A DNA stretch of 64,000 bases from Ceratobasidium sp. AG-K (Eukaryota; Basidiomycota; Agaricomycetes; Cantharellales; Ceratobasidiaceae), in the NCBI GenBank assembly GCA_037039685.1, contig JAWNGF010000007.1, forward strand, positions 1,674,001 to 1,738,000, read 5' to 3'. A model generated the notes under the pieces. It had not been told where the DNA came from, ran no database searches, and saw only the letters and a program-made list of their open reading frames with translations. Shown piece by piece: positions 10,806 through 22,900 of this stretch; the stretch's first letter is position 1, and the number at the start of each line of letters is the position of its first letter. A program made the position numbers and the translations under genes.

Positions 10806-11726
10806 GACAAGCTTGTTGTCCTCACCCTTGAACAGGTAGCTTTGAATCAGCAGCTTGCTTTCAAAATCCCCAGTTGTGGCCTGCTATTGGTCTCACTGTG
10901 ATTAAGTGTGCTATTGCATTTAATAAAGATAGTAAGTGCTGCTTTTTTAAAACCATGATAAGCTGTTTTACTGCCCTGACTGCACTCAGGGTTAATTTGC
11001 TTGTCTTCATGTTGCAATTCTTGTACACAATGTAGATGTTTGCAATGCAAATAGATGTATTGTCAATACATATTCCTCTGCCAGAAATATCTGTGCACAA
11101 ACCAATTGGTAACACATTCTTTTTGGGTCATCAGCAAGCTCACACATGTTGTTAGGTCTATGCCACTTATTCTGACACTCCCCAATGCTCCCCATCAGAA
11201 CACCAGATCTCTCATTGAAATGCCACATTCCTTGAGCCCTTGCTGAGTCTACAATGCCCTTTGAAGCCCAAGTTGGCTCCAGATAACACATCCTTTTTGC
11301 TGACACCTTCCAGCAGTTTCAGCTCTGTAGGAGCTTGGACAGACAACCCTCTGAAATAATGCACCAGCACATGGAATGCAAATACATATATACACTATAA
11401 TACTCTCAAGCCCTGCTGGCATGCTCTTTGATCACATTGGCAAATTGGCAAGAACCTTGAGTAGGCTTAAGAACATTTCCTAGTTTCAAAATCATGGAGT
11501 GGTGTTCCAAGCGGCTATATAAGTGGAAAATTAAGTTCATCTTTCCAGACTTGTCACAATGGAATAAGTCAAACTTGGAAAATGTGTAAGCATCCTCCAA
11601 TCAATAACGTCCCAATATAATGGACGTGTAAGCATACCAAAACAATATCCAGATCATTAAAAGCAGGCACAGGTCACCCAAAATCGATTTCTGAACCTTA
11701 CTTATACCTTACTGGTTATGTAAGAG
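10806..11726. other. Unassigned AT-rich stretch
   Basis: Flank of the E insertion. There are open minus-strand pieces (10861-11115, 11007-11306, 11406-11600) with protein-like but unrecognised composition. They do not join with obvious introns and I see no conserved motif. It could be an old DNA transposon body or a decayed gene. Confidence 0.4.
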
Positions 11727-12755
11727 AGATTCATCAGCAAAACAGGGTTAAGATTTATAGTGATTGCAAGAACCCACCTTTCAGGGAAGTGATTGAAAGC
11801 AAAGGCTTGGCTTGGGATGGATTTGAGGTGCTTTCAAGCATACATGTGGCTTGAAATCAATCAAAATCCACCCATTGGGCTTGAAATCACTCAGAATCCA
11901 CCCATGGGCTTCAAATCACCTGAAATCACCCAAGGTGCTCCAAATCACTCCAAATCACTCTAAATCAGCTCAATCACCAGGTTCACCATCACATCAACAT
12001 TGCCCAAATATGGATATTGCGGTTTTCCAATAAATTTTTATTGATTAGTCATATTTCAAATAGAAAGCTATCTTTTGATCCAGCCATGGGATTCCTTTCC
12101 CCTGTGCATCAATGTGACTATATGCTATAAAATACCCCCAGGTCACATGAGGGGGTGACCTGCCTGCAAGTGGAACAGGGGGAATGAGGAGCTTTGCAGG
12201 CAGAGGTGGGACTTCTGCTCAAAGTCAAAGTCCCTGTGCTATGCCCATGTGGAGCACAATCAGCTTCCATTGCTGGAATTTCAAATTCTTCAAAATTTGT
12301 CGGCAGGTACACACAGCCTCAGGCTTTCCAAATATGGTAACCAAACCTTATTTGGATCAGAAATGAGCGAGATATTTGCAAAATACTTTCCAGACATGAT
12401 CCTTTTTGATGAAAAGTTGCCAAATTTAGGCAATTTGATATCACAATGTTCAATTAGAAGCCTATTTGATCTATGTTTGATGGTCATTGGCAATGTATAC
12501 GATTTCTGGACCTTTTGGGGCTGTGGTGATTTGAGGTGATTTGGGGACTGAGGGTGGATTTGAAGTGATTTGGAGACCAGCCTTGGATTGAGAGTGATTT
12601 AGTGGCCATGGGTGGATTTGAGGTGATTTCCAGTGCTTTCAAGCATACCCATTGTGATTTGAAGTGATTTCAGATTTGGACCTTGCTTGGGTGGATTTGA
12701 GGATTTAAAGTGATTTAAATCACTCTCAAGCCAACTCAGTTTTGCTGATGTTTAT
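11727..12755. repeat. Foldback (MITE-like) element with subterminal GTGATTT repeats
   Basis: About 1 kb bounded by inverted ends: CATCAGCAAAAC near 11732 on the plus strand and the same sequence on the minus strand near 12735-12750. Inside the left end AAATCAC occurs five times (about 11845-11975). Inside the right end its complement GTGATTT occurs eight times (about 12524-12715), so the two halves can pair over a long distance. No long ORF is present. Non-autonomous DNA elements with subterminal repeats are typical of the CMC/EnSpm group, and a Plavaka-like transposase lies next to it, but the link is inferred. The target duplication was not identified. Confidence 0.65.
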
Positions 12756-13634
12756 GAGAGCTGGTCAATTCCCATGCATGTTGGCTCCTTGGTCTTAGGG
12801 CATTTGTTGTATCATTACTATCTATCTGGGGTCCCTTTGTTGTCTACCATTCTTGCAGTGATTCATTGTCATATTCATTGACCTTGCTATCTGCCCCCTC
12901 CTCAGCCTGGCTTCTGTATTTGTCTTCATCATTGTCACTGTCATCTTCTTCATTCTTGTACTCTTCCTTGCCATCACCACCTTCACCTTCATATTCTTTG
13001 ACTTCCTTCCCTTCATCGTCTTTGCTGGCACTGTTATGATTTGACTCTCTCCCTGCCTCAGTACTGGTATTTTCATTGGCCAAATCTTAGGCTTTGGTCT
13101 CTGTGGGTGATTCAGAGTGTATGACCTTGCTATGTTTGTATGCTCCTAGCACTGTGTTAAAAGACTAGTCAAATAGGACACTCCCAAAGCACTCACCAGC
13201 ATCAAGCTCAGCAGTCAAGACACCTGCTGTGTATCCTGGTGTTGTGCCGTGTGTCATATGCCCAATTGCCATTCCAACAAATTGCATGAACATATCGTGG
13301 TCAACAAACCTAACCATCCTGGTTTCAGTAATAGAATCCTACATCTCATATTGCCACACTCACCAGTTAATGTAATACTCTTTCCAGTCACTGAGTGGCC
13401 TGTCTTCTGCAATGGAGCTTTTGGGATCAAGGTACTGATTTGTCCAGGCACTAGCAAATCTGGGGATCAAGTGGATACCATGGACAATGTTACTGGGGTC
13501 AACAACATCAAATGTGTGAGTATCTTCCCTGTCCCAAAAATACAACGCTTGGTCAAGCCGACAAGTGTCCCAACCACCATGCACATCAAGCACACAACCT
13601 AACCACTGAACATCTGGAAACTGGAAAAACCTAG

Positions 13635-13850
13635 ATGGGGATATATATGTCCAGCTAGTATACCTAGCTCACCTAGCTCTCCTTGAAAGGTCCTGTGTTT
13701 ATAGTACTATATAGCAATAAGGAGAATGAGCTGGGCACATCTGGTGGTACATACCTCCAGCTAGCAAGCCATCATGGCTATATAGTACTAGGTTTCTGCT
13801 AGCTAGTGCTATATGATGCTAGCTGGTGCTAGGTAGGCATCTGTTCCATG
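13635..13850. repeat. CTAGCTAG-rich short repeat cluster
   Basis: A run of overlapping AGCTAG/CTAGCT motifs and TATATAGTACTA units separates two Plavaka-like coding blocks. It is probably intronic or inserted low-complexity DNA and no coding sense was seen. Confidence 0.5.
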
Positions 13851-14233
13851 GAAGCCAAAGATGGTAATGGACAGAACATTTTTAGACATAACTAAGCAAT
13901 GACTAAGCAGTGGCTGTGCAGTTTTACCAGATCAGAAGTGTTACAAATGCTTAGTAACATTGGCAATTTACCTGCACTGGGTCATATGATTCTTGTTTCA
14001 GAAGCAATTCTACCTGTTTCAATGTCACAGCGTGGCCCTTGTCAAATATGATGGACCTTGCTTGAGATACAAGATTGTTCTGGGTCATATCATTGATGTG
14101 TTTTGGTGTATGTTGTCAAGACTGATTGTCAGGCAACCCCAGATTGGCAAAGTCTGCTTTCAAGATGAGACACTGTGGACAAGGTCAAAGTGATTTCATT
14201 CCCCAAATTGTTGCAAGTAATATCCTATGAGAC

Positions 14234-14930
14234 TGTTATGGTTCAGTGTAAATATATCCTAAAGTATAGAATATACTTTGTCTGTATCACAACTTTATGG
14301 AGCCAGAGGGTAAAGTAAACTTTACTAGATCCTCAGAGGGCACTAATATGCTGTTACTAACAGTATTTGTTACTAAAGACAATATATCTTTCTTAACTGT
14401 AGAGGTACACTTAAGCTACAACTGTTTGAGCAATGCTACAAGGCAAGGTTCCCTATGAGTTGTATTTAAGATATCCCCCCTGATTGCTAGAATCAAGTTA
14501 ATACTTAATATACTTCTCTAACACAAGTATCTGTAGTGCAGTGCTTAGTGCTTACTGTAGAACTCTTAAAGTTATCTCAACCTCAACTGCAACTTAATTG
14601 GAGTTAAACTCAACAATTAAGGAGTGTTATTGGGAGAACTGCTTTAGGTCTTAGAATAAGCTGTAAAGCTGTCACACAAGTGATAAACTTGGTAAAGATG
14701 TATTGAAAGTAAATTGAGAGGTGTTCTCTGGAGGCTCTCAGAGGCCAGTTTATATACCTTAGAGTGCACAGGTATGAATACTCAAGTGCACATATTCTAA
14801 CTAGAATTTCCAGGCCACTAGATAGTGTGGAGTAGCCTAAGAATAGCTCTGTAGCTATAGTTAGATCATGCAGTGCTGCTCAAAGTACATATTGAAGGTA
14901 CAAACTCCATACATAGTGTGGCTATGCATG
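14234..14930 (-). repeat. LTR-like sequence inserted in the transposase region
   Basis: Begins TGTTATGGTT like the M LTR at 38812. It shares its layout, including the block CTCTCAGAGGCC followed by a TTTATATACC box (14735-14757), compared with CCTCAGAGGCTGGGCTTATATAC in M. The right end is uncertain (perhaps GGCTATGCA near 14930), and no 5-bp duplication was found. It could be a diverged solo LTR of the M family. Confidence 0.35.
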
Positions 14931-15540
14931 TGGCCGTTCTGCAAGGGCTTTCCAGAACACGGAAACTACTAAATAGAGACTATTTACAAAAATAGAGCAA
15001 GGCAGTGCGACTCCAACGCAAGTCTGATCGTGGAATTCCATGCAGTAGTTGTGGAGATATGCTGTGTTCAAAGTATGGATCATGTGGCTATCAATATTTG
15101 AACACCAATAAGAGAATGTCTCCAAAGCCGCTGTACGGAAATACATGAAACTCCGCCGATACATGTGCGAGGCTGTGTGTTAGTGAGCGCAAAAGAAATC
15201 AAGTCGATCGGTTCGGCAAGTCGGACGATATACCAGAAATACTTGTATTTCACGAAGGTACAAATTGATTAAACTTAAACAATTTGTAACTTAATGAATT
15301 CCGAGTCGTTCAAGTTGCTGAAGGTCACGACTGATAGAGAAACATCAGAAGTATCGATTCGCATTCTCGTATATACAATGCAAATCGAAACACATTCGTT
15401 ACAGGCGATACAAAACGAGACATATTTCGTACATTTTCCGATCCTTGGGTATAGTGAGTTTAGACTAAGTATAGATACCAATGGAAGTCAGTATCCATAA
15501 CAGAGACTATGTTCACTGATTTACAGTTAATAAGAGTATG
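14931..15540. other. Unassigned stretch with unusually many CpG
   Basis: CpG dinucleotides are frequent here, in contrast to the CpG-poor transposon remnants on both sides. The open minus-strand piece 14922-15164 has no family resemblance I recognise. It may be a later insertion or a scrap of host gene. Confidence 0.35.
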
Positions 15541-17271
15541 ATCATACTCACTTTTCCATATAACCAGCTGAGTAAGAGAATATGCATGGAAATACACGAC
15601 GTGTAGTCCCATCTGCACATTTGATTACAATACCATGACACCATGCTTGAATGAATTCATCATCAAGGAGCAAACTCCATACGGCATGGATCAACTCGTG
15701 GTGGAGTTGGGTAAGAAGAGATTTTGGAGCTGGCTGGCCATTTGCAAGATTACAAAGCCTCTCCTGAAGATCAGAGGGCAACTATAAGCATGTTAGTATG
15801 GACAGATGGTACACAGCTAGCAAAAGTCACTTACAGATGGGATGAATCCCACCTTGTAGTGGTTTTTTGCATCAGGTTTGCAACACTCGCACTTGGATAG
15901 GTTGCCAAATGATACCTGAATAGGCCAAGCATTTGCATGACCAAAATTTGCCAACTGTGTTGCATCAGAAAACACCATTATCATTGCAACACATTGAGCA
16001 AGCATGCATGGTGGCTCAAAGTCAAGGGCAAGTTTTCATACTTCTGCTTGCTCTTTAAGCATTCAGGGGGATTCATATACCTTGCCATAAACCCGATGAC
16101 GCTCAGCAGTATGTGGGTTGTTGCAAAATGCCTCATAAGCCTTGTAATGGAAAACCTGTAGGTTATTCTTGGTGAAGGCATCAACGGTAATTGAAAGCAA
16201 GGAACAATGTTCAAACTCAGGGATTGTGAGGGTACTGCATTGCAGATTTGACTTGAACTCGCTTGCAGAGGCAGGCGTTTGAGGGGGGATTTGAACCTAA
16301 ACTGGCACTTGTTTCCAGCCTGACACTGTGTCCCCAGGATCAGTGGCCAGAGCCTGGTCCATTGCATGCCAGTCAAGACTGATAACATCCAAAGGCACAA
16401 AGTCAGGTCCCAAGAGGACATCTTTGACTAGCAACTCTCAAGCCCCTTTAATTTTTTGTTGCCTTGGTTCCAGTGCCAAAACTGTAGCTGAAATGCTGAC
16501 ACATTGGGACAAGGATAGATGGTATCAGATATAGTGCATTTGACATATGGGTTGGGCAGCTCCTGCACATTGGAGACATCCTGCAGGTTGCACAATGCGT
16601 CAGGGATTGCACAGGGCTTCTGAGCATACACTCAAAACTGCCCAAATGAGTTGGATGATGTTGTGTATGGCTGAGGAACGTGACAAGGATGGAAAGATGA
16701 TACTTTGTGAGGGTGTACCAAGGGAAGAATGGAACTGCTAGTCACAGACTTGGAGCCTAGGTCCAATTCAGCAGGAGCCTCAGGCAGGATGTTGTGCTGA
16801 TCCCTATAGCTTCCATTAGTTGGTTGGTAAGCTGGAAGGTCAAAGCCATGCACATTTGGACAAGACACAGGGACCAACTTGGAGCTGGTCCATTGATCAC
16901 ATCTGTCCAGACCCAAGGGAGGGTTTGAGTCAACAAATGGTGAGTCCCTGGACTCAGGAAACGGGTGCGGCTCTAAGGGATCTGAAATCTGTACAAAATA
17001 AGACTACTAGATTGACACAAATGGTGGGTAATTAACTCACTAAGGTGTACTTCTGCCCAGAGTCTGCCTGGTTCTCTGTTGTACATAGGTGCTTAGCAGT
17101 AATAGGGATGTGTTGCTCTTCATGCTTGCATTTTTGTTCAAGGTGCTTGTAGAGCTTGACCTCAAAAATTCGGCATCCTGCGCCTTGCCATGAGTGCATG
17201 CTGAAAGAATCAGACTCAGCAGCTTGATATGGACAACCTGGAGACAAGTAATAGTCAAGGCAGTCAGGCAT

Positions 17272-17717
17272 AACTAAAGGCAGGCAGAGAGCACTTAGTT
17301 TGAAGCAGTTCCTGTGACTCTACACCCTAAAATAGTGGGCCACTACTGCACAATGGCGCTGGAAAGTATCAAAAAAATGCATTCTCTGTGGTAGTTGACA
17401 TGGTTAAAGTTCAACCCGCTCCTACACCCCCAGTGCTGTGCCATGCTGTGCCATGCCATGCTGCACAGCACCTGGCAAAAAAACTTAGCATGCGTAAGGC
17501 TCAAGCTCTTAAGCTGCTGTGCATATATGGACATACCTCTGGTTTGAAACATTGCAGTGGAAACGCTCAGAGCTGTGGGGACTGGAGGGTAGCTGGCACT
17601 GGTTGGTTCATCACGTCGAATTGCCAACTGAAAAGAGTGGGTAGGCAAGGTCCAGAAAGGAGCCTATAAGGCCACTGAGAGTCGAGTAGTCTACTGACTT
17701 TCTTCTCTGCTGCATTG
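17272..17717. other. Intergenic region between divergent transposase and DUF6698-like genes
   Basis: Contains a small direct repeat of TGCTGTGCCATG units at about 17442-17475. It separates the minus-strand transposase remnant from the plus-strand gene starting at 17718, so it may have held both promoters. No coding region is supported. Confidence 0.4.
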
Positions 17718-19254
17718 ATGCAATCTGCCAACCACCTTGTTGACAACCAAAACCCACACTGTGGCCAGGAGCCAGAGGGCACACCATCACGTGGTTGCCA
17801 GCGACACTGTCGCTCTCGGTTGCTGTCTCTGTCCGCAGATGATGAGGGACCAAACAAGAAGATGCACCCGTAAGTGTCCACAGACTCTGCATTGTCTTGT
17901 TGCTATCAGAGTGAGGTTAATTACAACTGGTAGCATCGTATTATCTTCAAGAAAACAGCCAACCTCTGCAATCGGAGTGGCAGCTCAACAAATTACCCAA
18001 ACTGTTGACCTCTGCTGGAACCCAACACTGGTAATTGATGCTGGTGTCTCCATTCTGGCTCTCAACTACAATGAGGCCATAGAACTTGAGCAAGCTACAG
18101 CATCACCAAAGTAAATTCTGGCCATTTCTAACTCACTCATAGGTTTGCATCTGACCCTATCGCTTTACCCAGGAAACGGGCAAATTACGAAATCTTTTTT
18201 CTAATTTGTCAACTTGTTCCGGGTCTCAAAGACTCCCCAACAACAGATTGGGATGTGGTGTGCTTGAAGGTAAGGCATCTAATCAATCTGGGATCAAGGT
18301 CACTGAACATCAATATGTGTGCAGCTTGATTGTCATAAATCTGCATCCAAAACCAAGGATAACCACACATAGAAAGAGTCATTGGTGAAATGGCTGGAAT
18401 GGAACCCACCACTGAATCCAAAGTCCAAGGCAGGGCATGGGCTGGCCCATCCTCAATGTGCCCAACTTCTCTGCCTGACTGAAGTGAACTGCCAGGACAA
18501 AGTGTAAGTACTCAGTGATCACAATGATATGGCTTATCATATGCTGATGTACTTGAAACCCACCTGCATATAGGGCACAAGAACAGTTCCAAGTCAACCA
18601 TACCCCTGTTATGACAGCTGGACATTGGCCTGCTTTCTTATATGATGGCTATAAGGCTGACCTGAATAACTTGGCAGAAGGTTTCACGCAAAGTGAGATT
18701 ATGGTACAGGTTAGTGGAATCTTTTTGGCGTATTTCACTGAGGACTCAATTGGATATCAAGGCTGCATGAGATATCATCTTTCCACCAAGCATTGCTTGC
18801 ACCAAAGAAGAATCCAATCACCAATCAAACCAGAAGACAAAGGCTGAGATTTACCAAATGGACCGTGTAACTCCCGGATTTCTGGGCTATGTGGCAGTCG
18901 AGGTAAGCCCTGCAAAACAGTCTCTTTTTGAAGGCCTATTACAATACTTATTTGACAGGTCTGGTATACAATCTCAGCTGAAACATCATTCAACCACCAA
19001 GGTGGGACATTCAACTATACTCAGTTCTATAAGAGCCTGGTTGAACATCTGGAAGACCCTGTGTGCAAAGTTGACACTGACAAGCTACTAGAATGGTGGA
19101 ACAAGTGTGTAGTTTGGTTATTTGACCTATATTCTCAAAACTAACACAATGTTCCAGGAAACTCTTTCCTCTTCAGCCTGTGACCAAGGATGATGGGGAA
19201 ATAGACATGGTTGCACAGTCAAGGGAGCAACGCCAGGCAAAAGATCACCACTAG
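17718..19254 (+). pseudogene. DUF6698-like gene, probably decayed
   Basis: Spliced plus-strand gene of the agaricomycete hypothetical family I know as DUF6698; function unknown. Exons follow GT-AG rules with kept phase: 17718-17869 (ATG, MQSANHLVDN), 17910-18115, then about 18142-18274 (NYEIFFLICQLVPGLKD), 18325-18503 (EWNPPLNPKSKAGHGLAHP), 18574-18709 (GHWPAFLYDGYKADLNN), a segment around 18800-18902 (EIYQMDRVTPGFLGYVAVE), 18959-19104 (QFYKSLVEHLEDP...LEWWN) and 19158-19254 ending KDHH. The W-P-x-LYDGY, VTP...YVA and WWN marks match the family. An in-frame TAG at 18370-18372 and an unresolved frame between 18710 and 18800 argue for a pseudogene. Alternative splicing around these cannot be excluded. 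Confidence 0.62.
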
Positions 19255-19963
19255 GAGAGGGTACCAGCGATTTTAGATACTTTCCGAACTGTAGCATGTA
19301 TAGAATGTTTTAATTCAGCCTGATACCCAATAGCTTCTAGATATATGTATGATGCAAGCAAGGAGCAATTCAAATTGAGGAACCACAATGATATCTATGT
19401 CTACAAGCTGGACAACATTTAAGAAATGGTTACCTCTGGTCTATAAGTGCTTCCATGTCTTGTAAAGTGACTTAGAAAATAGAAATCCAGATCAACTCCA
19501 AAAAGGATGCCAATATCGATACATCCTTCTGTCGACCTTAGCCCAGCATGTAAGCCCAACACTAGCATTATCAAGGAGAATATCATTATGACTCTCATAA
19601 TCATCAGGCAAAGCTTTTACCAAGTTACACAATGGATCAAATAATTACAAAAATTCTCAAGTCCGGCATAACCGGTTGTAAACTCGCCGGCCAACTTTGA
19701 AACGTTTGGCACATTACGCAGCTTACATCCGATTCCACGAGGATTAGAACGGCTTATAACTATGCGGTTATTTTGCCGATACACCAGAGCTCAAAGTCGA
19801 CTTTGGGTCACGTGGTGCGATCAATTTGGCACCCACTGTATGTCACGTGTTACAAGTGAAGGGTGTCGGGTTATCCTACCCAGATCCAAGTTCGCATTGG
19901 TTGTGTCCGGGATTGCGCTCCAAAAGAAGTTTACTATACCAGCAATCACACAAATCCTCCAAC
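19255..19963 (+). promoter_or_regulatory. Upstream region of the NACHT-WD40 gene
   Basis: About 700 bp with no supported gene. From about 19640 the base composition changes to CpG-containing, gene-like DNA. Two TCACGTG (E-box type) motifs lie at about 19806 and 19841, within 160 bp of the start codon. Their use as promoter elements is inference. Confidence 0.35.
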
Positions 19964-22900
19964 ATGACAGAGCCCAAGCCCAAGAAGGGGTTTTGTGCTC
20001 GTGTACTGGACAAGGCGCGGGGAACACCCCGATCGACTTCATCTTCCGCTAAACCAAACTCTTCGGCAGCTTCATCTTCTGATATCCCATTTCCAGGGCC
20101 ATCAACTGCAACTGGTAGCATCGCAGAACCTAATCTACCAGCATCCTCACCGTCTGGAACCCCGCCCCCGCTTGCCCGCTTGTCAGTACCACCACACCAA
20201 ACACCGGGTTTACCTGTAGCCTCCAATACAGTCCCTTCAATCAATGTGGGACCTGGATCAAGACTGAAGAGCGAGACCGCCTGGGATGGACTCTACACCA
20301 CACTTCGTGGATTGCATAAAAGCACTGGGCTGTTCCCGCCGCTCCAGTCGGCGATTGGCGGAGTGATGTCCTGTCTGACAGCTGTTGTGGTAAGCATGCT
20401 CATGTGGTGAGCTGAAGGATGTGAGGAAGCTGACCGAGTTTTATGAATAGGATTCGTCCGCGAACAAAAGTGAATACGAGACATTGGCGTTGGAGCTGGG
20501 AGAGATAAGTAAATCGTTAAGCCACTACCTAATGGGATCAGAGTCCAGGCGGATGTCAGAGTCAATAGCGAGAACCGCTCGGTAAGCTTCCAATGTTCAC
20601 CGGGCACGCGTATCTGAAGCGCATATAGACTGATTGAGCAGCAAGTCAATCTCATCGGCAGCAAAGAGAACCGTGGCAGCGCAATGCGCATGTTACAGGC
20701 AGAACAGGACAAAGAAACGGTCATCGAGTGCTATCGGAACATCCGGGCACTCCTCCAGCAGTTACAGGTGATTGTGACAATAGAACAATATTAAGTGTTA
20801 TTTTCTGACGGCCATGTAGCTCGACGCCAGTCTCAGCATGTGGAGCATCGCGAATAGGCAGATGGTGGTAGGGCAAATGTATCGAATGCGGGACCATGAT
20901 TCTCACACTGTGCAGGACACTCGACTTGAAGGCCTCAAAGCAGCCATGCTCGCTGCACACGGCTCCAGCTTGTCCATGGAGATCAACCGCCGGACCTGCA
21001 CTGAAAACACTCGCACAAACGTTCTGTCTGGTCTCGATGGCTGGTCGACTGACCCCGACTCTCCAAATGTCTACTGGATGAACGGTCTCGCCGGTACCGG
21101 AAAGACGACAATCGCATGCACGTTCGCCGAGACACTCAAGGAGCGCAATCAGCTAGCGGCGAGCTTCTTCTGCACTCGCAGCTCAGCGGAATGTCAAGAC
21201 GTGACCCGAATCATACCTACCATCGCCTACCAGCTTGCCCGCTATTCCATCCCGTTCCAGTCAGCCCTCTGTCAGATGCTGGAGGACAATCCAGACCTCG
21301 GTACACGCATGATCTCCACTCAGTTCGAGAGTCTACTGAGGAAGCCACTGATAGAAGTCAAGGCAGCGATACCAAAAGGGCTGGTGGTAGTGATCGATGC
21401 TCTAGACGAGTGCACAGCGAGCAGAGGGGTAGAGACGGTGCTTGACATGCTGCTTCGGAGCGCCGGCGATCTGCCACTCAAGTTCTTTGTAACGAGCCGA
21501 CCGGCGCCAAACATACGGGATAGAATCGAAACCCGACCCGACGGATCGCGCATTGGGGTACTACACGACATCGAACGATCGTTGGTGCAAGCAGACATCG
21601 AGCGATACATACAGAAAGAGTTACCATCACTCTCAAGGTCCGAAATCGCGCAGCTTGCTGATCGGTCTGGCAGCCTGTTCATCTATGCAGCGACAGCGGT
21701 CAGATACATCCAAGCCGGGGAGTCAACCAGAGACTTCGACGAGCATGTGGCAGCGATGCTGTCGGGTGGCTCGACCGGTGATATGAACAGGGAGCACCTC
21801 GAGATCGATAGGCTGTACAAGACCATTTTGCGGACGGCGGACGAGAAAATGAGAGAGGGAGACACAAAGGAACGAATGAGGCACGTGCTCTGGACGGTTG
21901 TATGCGCTCGGGAGCCAATCACTATCGAGACTTTGGCGCTACTGGCGAAGGTCGAGCTGAACAAGACAAAGGCTATGCTACTACACCTGCATGCTGTGTT
22001 GTACCAGCCCGAAGGAGGTGAAGTTATATCAACCATACATGCCTCGTTTACGGACTTTATGCTCGATTCATCTCGGTCGACCGCATTCTTCTGCGACTCG
22101 AGGCAGCACAGCTGGTTACTTACCCAACAGTGCTTTGGATTGATGACGAAACAGCTGTGTTTCAACATTTGTGGACTGGAGTCGTCATATCAGGCCGACG
22201 AGCAAGTACCTCAGCTGGAGGAGCGTGTGAACAAAGCAATCTCGCCAACACTGGGTTACGTGTGCCGGTACTGGGGAGATCACCTGAACCAGTCATGTGA
22301 CTCGAATGGGCTGTACAAGCTACTTGATGAATTCCTATCCAAGCAGTTGCTTTTCTGGATGGAAACAGTCAATCTGAAACGACAGATGGGTGTAGGCGTG
22401 CGGGCGATGCTGGGGGCGAAACTGTGGCTGACGGTGAGCTAGGGTGTTCGGAGGAATCCACTAGACACTCAGTAGATTTACGTTCGTGCAGATCAATCAC
22501 CCATCATCCAAGCTCCTGAGACTGGCTGAAGATGCTCGCAACTTTGTCGCTTCTTTTGCAGCAAATGCCATTTGCCAAAGCACACCTCACATCTACGTAT
22601 CAGCCCTCTCTCTTACGCATCATTCGAGTGCAGTTTACAAGCACTACTGGGAGCGAACTCGCGGGCTGATAGAACCGAGAGGCATAGGCATTGACCGAAG
22701 GTACGAGGCAGCTATAGCGAGCTGGAAGGCTGCTACGGACGTACTCTCAGTTGCATACTCTCGTGATGGGTCCTCCATTGCCATAGGAGGCAGGAATGGC
22801 GCCCTCGCCGCCAGAGACGCCTATGATGGCACAACCATTGGCGGGTCATTCGAGGGCCACACTGCAACCATACTTTCGGTCGCATTCTCATTTGACGGCA

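Larger units (their letters stand above)
12822..17271 (-). pseudogene. Plavaka-like (CMC superfamily) transposase gene, fragmented
   Basis: Recognised by resemblance to agaricomycete Plavaka transposases in collinear order on the minus strand. 17032-17271 has a Cys/His segment. 16632-16916 has PNVHGFDLPAYQPTNGS. 16428-16631 has PNVSAFQLQFWHW. 15981-16250 has FHYKAYEAF...RVYGKVYESPE. 15817-16005 has FSDATQLANFGHANAWP...GNLSKC. 15548-15781 has LHHELIHAVW...VFPCIFSYSAGYMEK and runs into a GTGAGT splice donor. About 13985-14110 has QARSIIFDKGHAVTLKQVE before a GTAAAT donor. 13254-13600 has HLIPRF and, after a break, FVDHDMFMQFVGMAIGH. 12844-13083 is an acidic Asp/Glu/Lys tail. Missing exons and in-frame stops (for example near 13360), plus foreign sequence at about 14234-15540, indicate that it is dead. 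It would have been a cut-and-paste transposase. Confidence 0.75.

Noticed and set aside
10861..11306. Possible small host gene on the minus strand
   Set aside because: Frames do not connect by convincing introns and no family is recognisable, so it is left as unassigned.
12290..12539. Short frames inside the foldback element as a transposase
   Set aside because: They are less than 100 aa, unrelated to known transposases, and lie in both orientations of a pairing structure.
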